From Kribbella sp. ALI-6-A (GTDB lineage: Bacteria; Actinomycetota; Actinomycetes; Propionibacteriales; Kribbellaceae): DNA of 64,000 bases. The stretch covers positions 1,674,001 through 1,738,000 of the forward strand of contig NZ_MTQN01000012.1 of the NCBI RefSeq assembly GCF_001984195.1, given 5' to 3'. Within the stretch, counting starts at the first letter, position 1; every line of letters begins with the position of its first letter. The notes under the pieces are model-generated. The model searched no databases, was not told where the DNA came from, and was given only the letters and a program-made list of their open reading frames with translations. Below, piece after piece: positions 41,130 through 49,466 of the stretch. A program made the translations under genes and the position numbers.

Positions 41130-41830
41130 CCCTTGAGCTGGGCGTACACGTCGGTCAGGTCGGCCGAGGCGGCCTGCTTGGCGCCGCGGGCGGTGTCGTC
41201 GGCGAGCACCTCGTGGGCGCCGCTCTCCACGCCGTCGAGCGCGGCCTTGGCGATGTCGGCCGGGTTCTCCTTCGGGGCGGTGACCGCGCTGGTCATGTCG
41301 GTGTCGACGTAGCCCATGTGCAGGCCGGTCACGCCGATGCCCTTGCCGAGCAGTTCGAGTCGCAGTGCGTTGGTCTGCGACAGGAACGCGGCCTTCGTCG
41401 CGGCGTACGCGCCGTGGTAGGCGACCCAGGACAGCGCGGACAGCATGTTCAGGATGTGGCCGCCCCCGTTGCGCTCGATCGCTGGGACGAAGGCGCGGGT
41501 CACGGCCAGCGGGCCGAAGAAGTTGACCTCCATCAGCTGCCGCAGGTCGTCCAGCGGCGTGTCCAGGTAGGAGTTGCCGGGGATGTCCCAGCCGGCGTTG
41601 TTGACCAGCACGGTGACGTCGGGCGCGGCCTTGACCAGCGCGTCGATCGAGGCCTGGTCGGTGACCTCGAGCGGCACCGGGACGACGCGCGGGTCGGTGC
41701 TCGGCTCGGGCGTGCGGGCGGTGGCGTAGATCTTGGCGGCGCCGCGGCCGAGCAGGTCGTCGACGACCGCCTTGCCGATTCCGCGGTTGCCACCGGTGAC
41801 GAGGACGACGGCGCCGTGCAGTGAAGTCAT
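41126..41830 (-). CDS. Short-chain dehydrogenase/reductase
   Basis: A 234-residue SDR with TGGNRGIGKAVV as cofactor loop, NNAGWDIPG, MLSALSW with the serine and YAATKAAF with tyrosine and lysine. It is compact, without extra domains. The ATG at 41830 has a GGAG site; an in-frame ATG upstream at 41902 would add residues that overlap the operators and is not preferred. It is divergent from a TetR gene, with two operator-like dyads between. Confidence 0.88.
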   Translation of the reverse strand: MTSLHGAVVLVTGGNRGIGKAVVDDLLGRGAAKIYATARTPEPSTDPRVVPVPLEVTDQASIDALVKAAPDVTVLVNNAGWDIPGNSYLDTPLDDLRQLMEVNFFGPLAVTRAFVPAIERNGGGHILNMLSALSWVAYHGAYAATKAAFLSQTNALRLELLGKGIGVTGLHMGYVDTDMTSAVTAPKENPADIAKAALDGVESGAHEVLADDTARGAKQAASADLTDVYAQLKG

Positions 41831-41853
41831 GGGAAGCTCCGGTCGAAGAGGGG

Positions 41854-41892
41854 AAACTGATCTGTTTCGCTTCAAGATATACCGATCGGTTT
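41854..41892. promoter_or_regulatory. Pair of TetR operator dyads
   Basis: AAACTGATCTGTTT (41854-41867) and ATACCGATCGGTTT (41879-41892) share the plan AnACnGATCnGTnT; the second contains the perfect palindrome ACCGATCGGT. Centres are 25 bp apart. They lie between the divergent SDR and TetR genes and are very likely bound by that TetR protein. Confidence 0.6.
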
Positions 41893-41924
41893 CCATTCCC
41901 AAAACGAGCCGGTACGCTCGACGT

Positions 41925-42515
41925 ATGAAGAGCCAGGCGACATCCCGCGAGCGGCTGCTGGAGGCTGCGAGCGAACTGTTCTACCGCGACGGCGTGAGCA
42001 TCGGCGTGGACGCACTCTGCAAGGCCGCCGGGGTGTCGAAGAAGTCGATGTACCAGCTGTTCCGGTCCAAGGACGAGGTGATCGCGGAGAGCCTGGCCGC
42101 CCGGGGGCCGTACTACAACGCCCTGCTGCTGCCCAGCCCCGACGACGAGCGTCCGCCGCGCGACCGGATCCTCGCCGTCTTCGAGCGCCAGGACGAGCTG
42201 GCCGCGAGCGACGACTACTACGGCTGCCCGTTTGTTGCCACCGCCATCGAGCTCAAGAACCCCGAGCACCCCGGCAGCGTCGTCGCCCGCCACTTCAAGC
42301 AGGCGCTGACCGACTTCTTCCGCGCCGAACTGATCCGCGGCGGCGCCGACGACCCTGACACCGCGGCCATCCAGCTCACGATGGTTTTCGATGGCGCCAG
42401 CTCCCGCAGCGTCGTCCGGTCCCAGCCGCTGCGCGGTGTCGGCGTACAGATGGCCTCGCTCGTCCTCGAGACGGCCGGCCTGCGCGCCCACGACCTGGCC
42501 GGCCACGCCCGCTAG
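41925..42515 (+). CDS. TetR family transcriptional regulator
   Basis: A 196-residue regulator with the N-terminal segment RERLLEAASELFYRDGVSIGVDALCKAAGVSKKSMYQLFRSKDEVI in helix-turn-helix order, and a C-terminal ligand domain containing DDYYGCPFVATAIELKNPEHP, as in the TetR group that controls nearby SDR or oxidoreductase genes. TACGCT lies 6 nt before the ATG and the operator pair just upstream implies autoregulation. Confidence 0.88.
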   Translation: MKSQATSRERLLEAASELFYRDGVSIGVDALCKAAGVSKKSMYQLFRSKDEVIAESLAARGPYYNALLLPSPDDERPPRDRILAVFERQDELAASDDYYGCPFVATAIELKNPEHPGSVVARHFKQALTDFFRAELIRGGADDPDTAAIQLTMVFDGASSRSVVRSQPLRGVGVQMASLVLETAGLRAHDLAGHAR

Positions 42516-42753
42516 CGCGGTCCGTTCCACGCCTTCGCCGCCGTCGCGCGATTAGTTGCCGACGGCACCAATCTCGTACGGACGGCGTGCGCCGTGGCGT
42601 AGCAGAAGACGCCGTCCCGCTGCCCGGCCGCGAGCCAGCCGTTGGTCCGCGGCATCGCCATGTGCGGCGCGGCGTACGCGGTGCTGGTGACGGAGGGTAG
42701 TGCCGGGACGGCCCGAGCGGCGGTCCCGAGGGTGCGGAACTGGCGTCATCTCA
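42512..42753 (-). pseudogene. Possible gene remnant
   Basis: On the minus strand a frame is open for about 75 codons and reads GTAARAVPALPSVTSTAYAA, then PHMAMPRTNGWLAAGQRDGV and FCYATAHAVR, ending at a TAG that overlaps the TetR stop. There is no ribosome site at the internal ATG codons and a stop lies just upstream. The residue pattern looks protein-like, so it may be the tail of a decayed gene, but chance cannot be excluded. Confidence 0.25.
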
Positions 42754-42808
42754 TGGGACAAGACCTCACTTCGTTCCAGGCAGTGGGACAAACCAGACTT
42801 TTGTTCCA
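42754..42808. promoter_or_regulatory. Two tandem 25-bp operators upstream of the alginate-lyase gene
   Basis: Two sites, 42754-42778 and 42784-42808, each read TGGGACAA, 11 nt, GTTCCA. Each is an inverted repeat (TGGGAC against TGGAAC), and the two lie 30 bp apart, on the same face of the helix within error. The spacing and sequence resemble operators of GntR- or IclR-type regulators of uronate genes, an inference. No regulator gene is adjacent. Confidence 0.6.
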
Positions 42809-42933
42809 CAGTGAAGTTTCTTCGGCTTTGCATATTGACGGGTTCACCCTGCGTCGTCAAACTTCCGAAAAGACCCTGCGGTATTGGGGGAATCGCAGTG
42901 TCCTACCGCCCCCGCAGAACAGGACATCCGCCC

Positions 42934-44151
42934 ATGCGCAAGAAGCCGATCCTGCTGGCCGCGGCCTGTGCCGCTCTGGTCGCAGGCACTCTCAGCAGTC
43001 CAGCCGTCGCGGCGCCGAAAGCCGAGCCCGCCGCGAACCAGACGCCGTCCGCCGTCCTGGCGCCCGGCACGTTCACCCACCCCGGTGTGGGGGTCAGCAG
43101 GCCGCAGCTCGACTTCGTCCGGGCCAAGGTGCAGGCCGGCGCCCAGCCGTGGACGAACGCCTTCAACCAGGCGAAGAACAGCGCGTACGCCTCGCTGACC
43201 CGGACCGCGAAACCGCGCGCGGTGGTCGAGTGCGGCTCGTACTCGAACCCGAACTACGGCTGCACCGACGAGCGCGAGGACGCCATCGCGGCGTACACCG
43301 ACGCTTTGATCTGGTACATCACCCGTGACGATCGTTATGCCCAGAAGGCGATCCAGCTGATGGACGCGTGGTCGGCGACGATCCGCGACCACACCAACAG
43401 CAACGCACCCTTGCAGACCGCGTGGGCCGCGTCGTCGTGGCCGAAGGCGGCCGAGATCATCAAGCACGCCTACGGCAACTGGCCCAACCAGGCCCGGTTC
43501 GGCACGATGCTGCGCAACGTCTACCTGCCCGAGATCATCAACGGCTCCAACTCCAACGGGAACTGGGAGCTGAGCATGACCGAGGCGATCCAGGGCATCG
43601 GGGTGTTCCTGGACGACAAGGCCGTGTACGACAAGGCGATCTCGCTGTTCCGGGTCCGGACGCCCGCGTTCGTCTACCTGGAGTCCGACGGCCCGCTGCC
43701 GCGGACCAAGCCGAGCCAGAACCTCGACACCCGCGAGAAGATCGTCAACTACTGGCAGGGCCAGAGCACCTTCGTCACCGGCCTGACTCAGGAGACCTGC
43801 CGCGACTTCGTACACACCGGCTACGGCATCTCGGCGATCTCGCACGTGATGGAGACCTCCTACATCCAGGGCGAGAACCTCTATCCCGAGTTCGGTGAGC
43901 GGCTGCGCCAGGCGCTCGGATTCCACTCCCGCTGGGAGCGCAACCTGGAGCCGGTCCCGTCCTGGCTGTGCAACGGCACGCTGAAGCGCGGCCTCGGCCC
44001 GATCACCGAGGTCGGCTACAACGGCCTCCACACCCGCCTGGGCATCGCGATGACCAACACCCAGGCCCTCACCGAGTCCCGCCGCCCGGCCGGCTCCAAC
44101 AACCTCTTCGTCGCCTGGGAAACCCTCACCCACGCGGAGAACCCGAGCTAG
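42934..44151 (+). CDS. Secreted alginate lyase family protein
   Basis: A 405-residue exported protein with signal peptide MRKKPILLAAACAALVAG and cleavage near AVAAP. The mature part is the (alpha/alpha) barrel of the alginate-lyase superfamily: HPGVGVSRPQLDFVRAKV, then ALIWYITRDDRYAQKAIQLMDAW, NGNWELSMTEAIQGIGVFLDD, and ETCRDFVHTGYGISAISHVMETSYIQG in the catalytic cleft with its histidines. It would cut acidic polysaccharide by beta-elimination; alginate itself is not proven. Alone in its unit, it ends in a strong hairpin. Confidence 0.85.
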   Translation: MRKKPILLAAACAALVAGTLSSPAVAAPKAEPAANQTPSAVLAPGTFTHPGVGVSRPQLDFVRAKVQAGAQPWTNAFNQAKNSAYASLTRTAKPRAVVECGSYSNPNYGCTDEREDAIAAYTDALIWYITRDDRYAQKAIQLMDAWSATIRDHTNSNAPLQTAWAASSWPKAAEIIKHAYGNWPNQARFGTMLRNVYLPEIINGSNSNGNWELSMTEAIQGIGVFLDDKAVYDKAISLFRVRTPAFVYLESDGPLPRTKPSQNLDTREKIVNYWQGQSTFVTGLTQETCRDFVHTGYGISAISHVMETSYIQGENLYPEFGERLRQALGFHSRWERNLEPVPSWLCNGTLKRGLGPITEVGYNGLHTRLGIAMTNTQALTESRRPAGSNNLFVAWETLTHAENPS

Positions 44152-44160
44152 TCGGTCGGC

Positions 44161-44198
44161 GTCGTGCCCCGGAGGCCACTTGCTCTCCGGGGCACGAC
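44161..44198 (+). terminator. Hairpin terminator after the lyase gene
   Basis: GTCGTGCCCCGGAG and CTCCGGGGCACGAC form a perfect 14-bp stem with a 10-nt loop. Confidence 0.8.
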
Positions 44199-44258
44199 AC
44201 TTGCCGTACGACGCACGAACCGCGAAGATTCACCGCATGTCCGACCACCGAAAGGGCG

Positions 44259-44684
44259 ATGCCGCGTAGGTCGCCCGGCGCGCTTCGCGCCCAGCATGTT
44301 CCGAAGCGGGGCGTCCGCTTCTCCACCGTCGCCGGAGTCACTTCCGCGACCAATGCCGCCATTCGTTCGTGGGAACACCGAAAAGCATGGCCCGGCCTCG
44401 TCGCCGGGGCGCTTGGCGACTGTCGGCACTTCCTCGGGCAACCGGGCCGATGGCTGTACCTACCGCTGAACGACTGCCCATGCTGTGACCCGGTGGAGAG
44501 GCGTGACCAACTCCAGTGGGCGCTGAGCGGTCTACCGCCTCGTGCCCGACGAGAGCTGGGGCGAGTTGTCGCAGCGCTGGACGAGGAGTTCGAGCGTCGG
44601 ACTCTTCCGGATCCGCACTCCCCACCTGGCCGCGGCCTGTACGGCGGTGCGTGGTGGCATCACCGGCTGGCCGAACTCACGTGA
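44259..44684 (+). CDS. Hypothetical protein with CPCC motif
   Basis: A 141-residue basic protein starting MPRRSPGALRAQHVPKRGV. The segment RWLYLPLNDCPCCDPVERRDQLQWAL contains a CPCC pair that could bind metal, and the C-terminal half (RARRELGRVVAALDEEFERRTLPDP, then GGAWWHHRLAEL) is helical. I do not recognise a named family. AAAGGG lies before the ATG. It ends 4 bp from the convergent siderophore-interacting protein gene. The region just upstream has lower coding signal. Confidence 0.55.
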   Translation: MPRRSPGALRAQHVPKRGVRFSTVAGVTSATNAAIRSWEHRKAWPGLVAGALGDCRHFLGQPGRWLYLPLNDCPCCDPVERRDQLQWALSGLPPRARRELGRVVAALDEEFERRTLPDPHSPPGRGLYGGAWWHHRLAELT

Positions 44685-44688
44685 CTGC

Positions 44689-45516
44689 TCAGACCTGGGC
44701 TTCGCCGCGCTTCCAGTAGCCCTGGAAGGAGATGCACTGCTTGGACAGGCCGGCGCTGTCGACCAGGTGGCGGCGGACGGTTTTGATCATGCTCGACTCG
44801 CCCGCCACCCAGGCGTAGTCGGCGTCGTACGGGAGAGTCGCGGATTTGAGGGCTTCGGGCAACGACTTCGGGCCGTCGCCGGCCGGGGTGATCCAGGTCA
44901 GGTCGACGGTGCCGGCGGTCGGCAGCGCGCGGATGTCGCGCGGGTCGGGGACCTGGACGAAGACCGTCGCGTGCACCGTGGCGGGCAGCTCCTCGAGGAT
45001 CGCCGCGAGGGCGGGCAGGGCGGTCTCGTCGGCGACCAGGATCCGCTTCCGGCTGGTGGCCGGCGGCACGTAGTCGACGCCGGACTGGAGCAGGCCCTTG
45101 GTGCTCGTGGTGTCCACCTCGAACGGCACGATCAGCCCGATCTCGTCGCCGATCTCGGCCGCGCTCACCCAGGCGGAAGCCGGTCCGTTCACGCCGTGCA
45201 GCACGAACTCGACGTCCAGTTCGGCGACCTCGGGCCGGACCGCGCGGATCGTGTACGTGCGCATCACGAACCGCTCGTCCTCCGGCGTCGCGCACCACTC
45301 GGCGTACCAGTCCGGGCCGCTGGGCAGCGTGAGCTCGCTGCCGTTCGGCGGGCTCAGCAGCACCTTGATCCGCTGGTCCGGTCCGGCCGGTACGACGTCC
45401 GCGAGGCGCGGTGCGACGAACGTCACCCGGCGCAGGTGCGGGCTGAGATCCTCGATCGCCGCCACCGTCACGCGCACGGAGTCGAATGTGATGGGCCGCT
45501 CGAGCACTGTGGTCAT
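44689..45516 (-). CDS. Siderophore-interacting protein (FAD-dependent ferric-siderophore reductase)
   Basis: A 275-residue ViuB/YqjH-type flavoprotein that releases iron from ferric siderophores by reduction in the cytoplasm. LSPHLRRVTFVAP begins the FAD-binding barrel, MRTYTIRAVRPEVAELDVEFVLHG has the R-x-Y-T flavin motif, and LLVADETALPALAAILEELP is the NAD(P)H-binding region; VAGESSMIKTVRRHLV near the C-terminus is typical. It is divergent from the siderophore permease operon, with an iron box between. Confidence 0.92.
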   Translation of the reverse strand: MTTVLERPITFDSVRVTVAAIEDLSPHLRRVTFVAPRLADVVPAGPDQRIKVLLSPPNGSELTLPSGPDWYAEWCATPEDERFVMRTYTIRAVRPEVAELDVEFVLHGVNGPASAWVSAAEIGDEIGLIVPFEVDTTSTKGLLQSGVDYVPPATSRKRILVADETALPALAAILEELPATVHATVFVQVPDPRDIRALPTAGTVDLTWITPAGDGPKSLPEALKSATLPYDADYAWVAGESSMIKTVRRHLVDSAGLSKQCISFQGYWKRGEAQV

Positions 45517-45602
45517 CGCAGGGTCTCCGCAGGGAAAGTAGTGACAAAGCAGGGGTCCCCAGGTGCGTCCCGGGGGCGAGCGGGCTATTCTGAGGCGTCT
45601 AG

Positions 45603-45617
45603 AGGTAAGCCTTACCT
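45603..45617. promoter_or_regulatory. Iron box (DtxR/IdeR-type operator)
   Basis: AGGTAAGCCTTACCT is an inverted repeat with a one-base centre, matching the core of the TTAGGTTAGGCTAACCTAA consensus. It lies 21 bp before the permease ATG and 87 bp before the reductase, so both should be repressed by iron-loaded IdeR/DmdR. Confidence 0.8.
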
Positions 45618-45637
45618 AAGAGGATCCCAAAAGTCCA

Positions 45638-46711
45638 ATGCCCTCGCCGCCTGCCGCCGTCACCAGGCCGGCCACCACCAGCCCGAACGCCGGACCGCGG
45701 CGCTCGCCGGCCCGCCGGACCACCCTGGTCGCCGGGCTGCTGGCGGCTGTCGCGCTCCTGCTGGTGGTCTGCCTGCTCAGCATCGCCGTCGGGTCGAAAC
45801 AGATCCCGCTCGGCACGGTGCTCGACGCCCTGCGCCACTACGACGAGACGAACACCGACCACGTGATTGTCCACTCCCTGCGGGTGCCGAGAACACTGAT
45901 CGGTTTGCTGGTCGGCGCGGCGCTCGGACTGTCCGGCGCGCTGATGCAGGGCGTCACCCGCAACCCGCTGGCCGACCCCGGCATCCTCGGCGTGAACGGC
46001 GGCGCCGCGCTCTTCGTTGTCGGCGGCATCTACTGGTTCGGGCTGACCAGCCTGACGGCGTACGTCTGGCTGGCCTTCGCCGGCGCGGCCGCCGCCTCGG
46101 TCGCGGTCTACACGCTCGGATCGCTCGGCCGGGAGGGCGCGACCCCGGTCAAGCTCGCGCTGGCCGGCGCCGCGATGACCGCGATGCTCGGTTCGCTGAC
46201 CACCGCGCTGCTGATCGGCGACGTGGACACCTTCGACCAGTTCCGGTTCTGGTCGGTCGGCTCGCTGGCCGGCCGTGGCTCGGACATCGCCGAGCAGGTC
46301 GCACCGTTCATCCTGGTCGGGATCGTGCTCGCGCTGGTCTCCGGCCGCCTGCTGAACGCTCTGTCGCTCGGCGACGACGTGGCCCGCTCGCTCGGTCAGC
46401 GGGTCGGCCTGACCCGGGTGTTCACCGCCGTCACCGTCGTCCTGCTCTGCGGCGCGGCCACTGCCGCAGCCGGTCCGATCGGTTTCATCGGCCTCACGAT
46501 CCCGCACGTCGCCCGCCTGATCACCGGCCCGGACTACCGCTGGATCTTGCCGTACTCGATGCTGCTGGCCCCGATCCTGCTGCTCGGCTCCGACGTGCTC
46601 GGCCGCGTCGTCGCCCAGCCCGGTGAGCTGCAGGTCGGCATCGTCACGGCCGTGATCGGTGCGCCGTTCTTCATCGCGCTGGTCCGCCGCCGGAAGCTGG
46701 CCGATCTGTGA
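45638..46711 (+). CDS. Iron-siderophore ABC transporter permease (FecCD family)
   Basis: A 357-residue inner-membrane permease with about nine helices. LRVPRTLIGLLVGAALGLSGALMQGVTRNPLADPGILGVNGGAAL is the family signature across two helices, and GPIGFIGLTIPHVARLITG is the coupling helix region that meets the ATPase. The N-terminal 35 residues are a proline-rich cytoplasmic lead. It forms a heterodimer with the next permease, whose gene it overlaps at the stop codon. It is the first gene after the iron box. Confidence 0.93.
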   Translation: MPSPPAAVTRPATTSPNAGPRRSPARRTTLVAGLLAAVALLLVVCLLSIAVGSKQIPLGTVLDALRHYDETNTDHVIVHSLRVPRTLIGLLVGAALGLSGALMQGVTRNPLADPGILGVNGGAALFVVGGIYWFGLTSLTAYVWLAFAGAAAASVAVYTLGSLGREGATPVKLALAGAAMTAMLGSLTTALLIGDVDTFDQFRFWSVGSLAGRGSDIAEQVAPFILVGIVLALVSGRLLNALSLGDDVARSLGQRVGLTRVFTAVTVVLLCGAATAAAGPIGFIGLTIPHVARLITGPDYRWILPYSMLLAPILLLGSDVLGRVVAQPGELQVGIVTAVIGAPFFIALVRRRKLADL

Positions 46712-47772
46712 TGACCCAGCTCACCGACCGTACGCCGGACCTGACGCCCGCCCAGGTGATCACCCGGGCCCGCACGGTCCGCCACGCGCGCAACGTCGTC
46801 GTCACGGCCGTGGTCGCCGTCCTGGTGTTCGTCGCGTTCTGCGTCTCGCTGTCGCTCGGCGACTTCAAGATCCCGGTCGTCGACGTGGTCAAGACGTTGT
46901 TCGGCCAGGGCGACAAGGCGACCGAGTTCATCGTGAACCGGCTTCGCCTGCCGCGGGCGCTGACCGCGCTGCTGGTCGGTGCCGCGCTCGGCATGTCCGG
47001 CGCGATCTTCCAGAGCATCGCCCGCAACCCGCTGGCCAGCCCGGACATCATCGGCGTCACGTACGGCGCGAGCGCGTTCGCGGTGTTCGCGATCGTCACG
47101 CTCGGGCTGACCGGTCCGGCCGTTGCCGGGATGGCGATCGCCGGCGCGCTGCTGACCGCGTTCACGATGTACGTACTGGCCTGGCGCCGCGGCGTGTCCA
47201 GCTACCGGCTGATCCTGGTCGGCATCGGGATCGGCGCGATCGCCACCAGCCTCACGTCGTACCTGCTGACCAAGGCCCGGGTCGAGGTCGCGCAGCAGGC
47301 GCTGATCTGGCTGACCGGCAGCCTGAACGGACGGGACTGGTCGCACGTCCGCACGGTGGCGATCACGCTCGTGGTGCTGGCGCCGTTCGTGGTGGTGCTG
47401 GTGCACCGGCTGCGGATCCTGCAGCTCGGCGACGAGACGGCGTACGGGCTGGGGCTGCGGGTCGAGGGCTCGCGGCTCGGACTGATCGTGATCGCGGTCC
47501 TGATGGCCGCGGTCGCGACGGCGGCGGCCGGGCCGATCGGGTTCGTCGCCTTCGTGGCGCCGCCGATCGCGCGCCGGCTGACCCGGTCGCCCGGTCCGGC
47601 GATGATCGCGTCGGCGTTGATCGGCGCGCTGGTGGTGGCGCTGTCGGACCTGATCGCGCAGCACGCCTTCGGCGACACCCAACTGCCGGTCGGTGTGGTC
47701 ACCGGTGTGGTCGGCGCGCCGTACCTGATGTTCCTGCTGGCCCGGTCGAACCGGGTCGGGAGTGGTGGCTGA
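46711..47772 (+). CDS. Iron-siderophore ABC transporter permease (FecCD family)
   Basis: A 353-residue partner permease. LRLPRALTALLVGAALGMSGAIFQSIARNPLASPDIIGVTYGAS is the signature and GPIGFVAFVAPPIARRLTRS the coupling region. Charged residues RARTVRHARN precede the first helix. The ATG shares its A with the upstream TGA stop; a GTG at 46708 is also possible. It would form the membrane channel with the first permease. Confidence 0.93.
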   Translation: MTQLTDRTPDLTPAQVITRARTVRHARNVVVTAVVAVLVFVAFCVSLSLGDFKIPVVDVVKTLFGQGDKATEFIVNRLRLPRALTALLVGAALGMSGAIFQSIARNPLASPDIIGVTYGASAFAVFAIVTLGLTGPAVAGMAIAGALLTAFTMYVLAWRRGVSSYRLILVGIGIGAIATSLTSYLLTKARVEVAQQALIWLTGSLNGRDWSHVRTVAITLVVLAPFVVVLVHRLRILQLGDETAYGLGLRVEGSRLGLIVIAVLMAAVATAAAGPIGFVAFVAPPIARRLTRSPGPAMIASALIGALVVALSDLIAQHAFGDTQLPVGVVTGVVGAPYLMFLLARSNRVGSGG

Positions 47773-47775
47773 GAG

Positions 47776-48696
47776 ATGGAGAACTCTGTGGAGCACAGTC
47801 TTGCGGCCGAGCAGCTCGCGGTCGGCTACGACCAGCGCGAGATCATCCACGACCTGTCGGTGCGCATCCCGACCGGCAAGATCACGGTGATCGTCGGGGC
47901 CAACGCGTGCGGCAAATCCACGCTGCTGAAGACGCTGGCCCGGCTGCTGAAGCCGTCGAAGGGCGCCGTGCTGCTGGACGGCAAGAGCATCCAGCAGGTG
48001 TCGACGCGGGAGGTCGCGACCAAGCTCGGTCTGCTGCCGCAGTCGCCGACGGCGCCGGAGGGCATCACCGTCGCCGACCTGGTCGGGCGCGGACGGTACC
48101 CGCACCAGGGCTGGATCCGGCAGTGGACCAAGGCCGACGACGAGGCGGTCGCCGCCGCGATGATCTCGACCGACGTACTGGAGATCGCCGACCGGCCGAT
48201 CGACGAGCTGTCCGGCGGTCAGCGCCAGCGGGTCTGGATCGCGATGGCGCTGGCCCAGGAGACCAACATCCTGCTGCTCGACGAGCCGACCACGTTCCTC
48301 GACCTGACCCACCAGTTCGAGGTGCTCGACCTGCTGGTCGACCTGAACAAGCGCGACGACCGGACCATCGTCCTGGTCCTGCACGACCTGAACCAGGCCT
48401 GCCGCTTCGCCGACCACCTGATCGCGATGAAGGACGGCGACATCGTCTGCGAGGGCGATCCCCGCGAGGTGATCACCGAGCAGATCGTCGAGAACGTCTT
48501 CGGCCTGGCGGTGAAGATCGTGCCCGACCCGGTCGCCGGCTCGCCGATGGTCGTCCCGATCGGCCGCCACACCACCCGCGAGCCCACCCCGTCCGCGGTA
48601 CAGGACACCGTCCCCGGCGCCGCCCCGAACCCGGCCGCAAGGGCGCTGGCCGCCAGCGCTCTGGCCAGCAACGTCTGCCGGCCGACCAACCGCTGA
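47776..48696 (+). CDS. Iron-siderophore ABC transporter ATPase
   Basis: A 306-residue FecE/FepC-type ATPase. Walker A is GANACGKSTLLK (an unusual cysteine in place of the common glycine), the Q-loop is LGLLPQSPTAPEG, the ABC signature LSGGQRQRVWIA, Walker B ILLLDEPTTFLDL and the switch histidine lies in VLVLHDLNQACRF. The last 45 residues are a non-conserved alanine-rich tail. It starts 3 bp after the second permease. No binding-protein gene is next to it in this window, so the siderophore receptor must be encoded elsewhere. Confidence 0.94.
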   Translation: MENSVEHSLAAEQLAVGYDQREIIHDLSVRIPTGKITVIVGANACGKSTLLKTLARLLKPSKGAVLLDGKSIQQVSTREVATKLGLLPQSPTAPEGITVADLVGRGRYPHQGWIRQWTKADDEAVAAAMISTDVLEIADRPIDELSGGQRQRVWIAMALAQETNILLLDEPTTFLDLTHQFEVLDLLVDLNKRDDRTIVLVLHDLNQACRFADHLIAMKDGDIVCEGDPREVITEQIVENVFGLAVKIVPDPVAGSPMVVPIGRHTTREPTPSAVQDTVPGAAPNPAARALAASALASNVCRPTNR

Positions 48697-48736
48697 CCCG
48701 CTGGTCACGTGGGTGGTGGACCCAGACGTTGCCTGG

Positions 48737-49360
48737 TTAACCGTCCAAATGTTGGTGGCGGGTCCGGAAGACGATCAACCCTGCCACCAGAGCACCCAGC
48801 GTGCCGAGCGCCAGATCGCCGAGCGTGTCGGTGTACGCCGTCTGCAGCTCGTTGGAGTGGCGGATGAACGCGTAGTACTCGCCGACCTCCCACACCACCG
48901 CGGCCGTGGCGCCGAAGCCGAGGGCCACGAAGGCGGTCAGGCCGCGGGACAGCGGACGCGGCGCGAACGCGAGCAGGACGCCGGCGGTGAGGAATCCCCA
49001 CAGCACGAAGTGCATCGCGTCGTCCCACCAGCTGACCGTGTCGAACAGGTTCAGCCGGTTGCCGACCAGGTCGATCAGCCAGGGCAGCGTCATCAGCAGG
49101 TCGGCGGTCCACGGGAACGCCCGGTGCAGCTTGGACCGGGTCCGCCCGTAGGCCCACCACCACAACGGCAGCACCATCGCGCCGATTGGGTAGACGACCA
49201 GCCGTGCGGTCGAGGCCTTGCCCTTGATGCCGCTCAGGTCCGGCCAGATCATGGCCGTCAGCAACAGCACGAACAGGGCCGCCTTGGCCGCCAGGGCGGC
49301 GTACCGGGTCCAGCCGGCGGTCCGGGTCACCGGATCAGAGGTGGCAACCATCGTCGTCAT
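48737..49360 (-). CDS. Multi-pass membrane protein (YjdF/DUF2238-like)
   Basis: A 207-residue protein with five to six hydrophobic segments. WWDDAMHFVLWGFLTAGVLL, then VVWEVGEYYAFIR and YTDTLGDLALGTLGALVAGLI, are the conserved acidic and aromatic motifs of the YjdF-like family; their DD-H, WE-x-x-E and D-x-x-x-D pattern could bind a metal. Function unknown. It converges on the siderophore ATPase gene. Confidence 0.75.
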   Translation of the reverse strand: MTTMVATSDPVTRTAGWTRYAALAAKAALFVLLLTAMIWPDLSGIKGKASTARLVVYPIGAMVLPLWWWAYGRTRSKLHRAFPWTADLLMTLPWLIDLVGNRLNLFDTVSWWDDAMHFVLWGFLTAGVLLAFAPRPLSRGLTAFVALGFGATAAVVWEVGEYYAFIRHSNELQTAYTDTLGDLALGTLGALVAGLIVFRTRHQHLDG

Positions 49361-49415
49361 GCCTTCCAGTCAAACCTGTCCGGGCCGCTGGGCGGATGAG
49401 TACGACTACGCAAAA

Positions 49416-49453
49416 GGCCCCCGGCTGCGTCGATTGTGACGCACCCGGGGGCC
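49416..49453. terminator. Hairpin terminator after the FKBP gene
   Basis: GGCCCCCGGCTGCGTC pairs with GACGCACCCGGGGGCC, one mismatch, 6-nt loop, 13 bp past the FKBP stop. Confidence 0.8.
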
Positions 49454-49466
49454 GGAGAGCAGGAGG

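Noticed and set aside
46534-48708. A 724-codon minus-strand frame opposite the siderophore permeases and ATPase
   Set aside because: The plus-strand genes carry all ABC motifs; the antisense product is Arg/Asp-rich without known domains.
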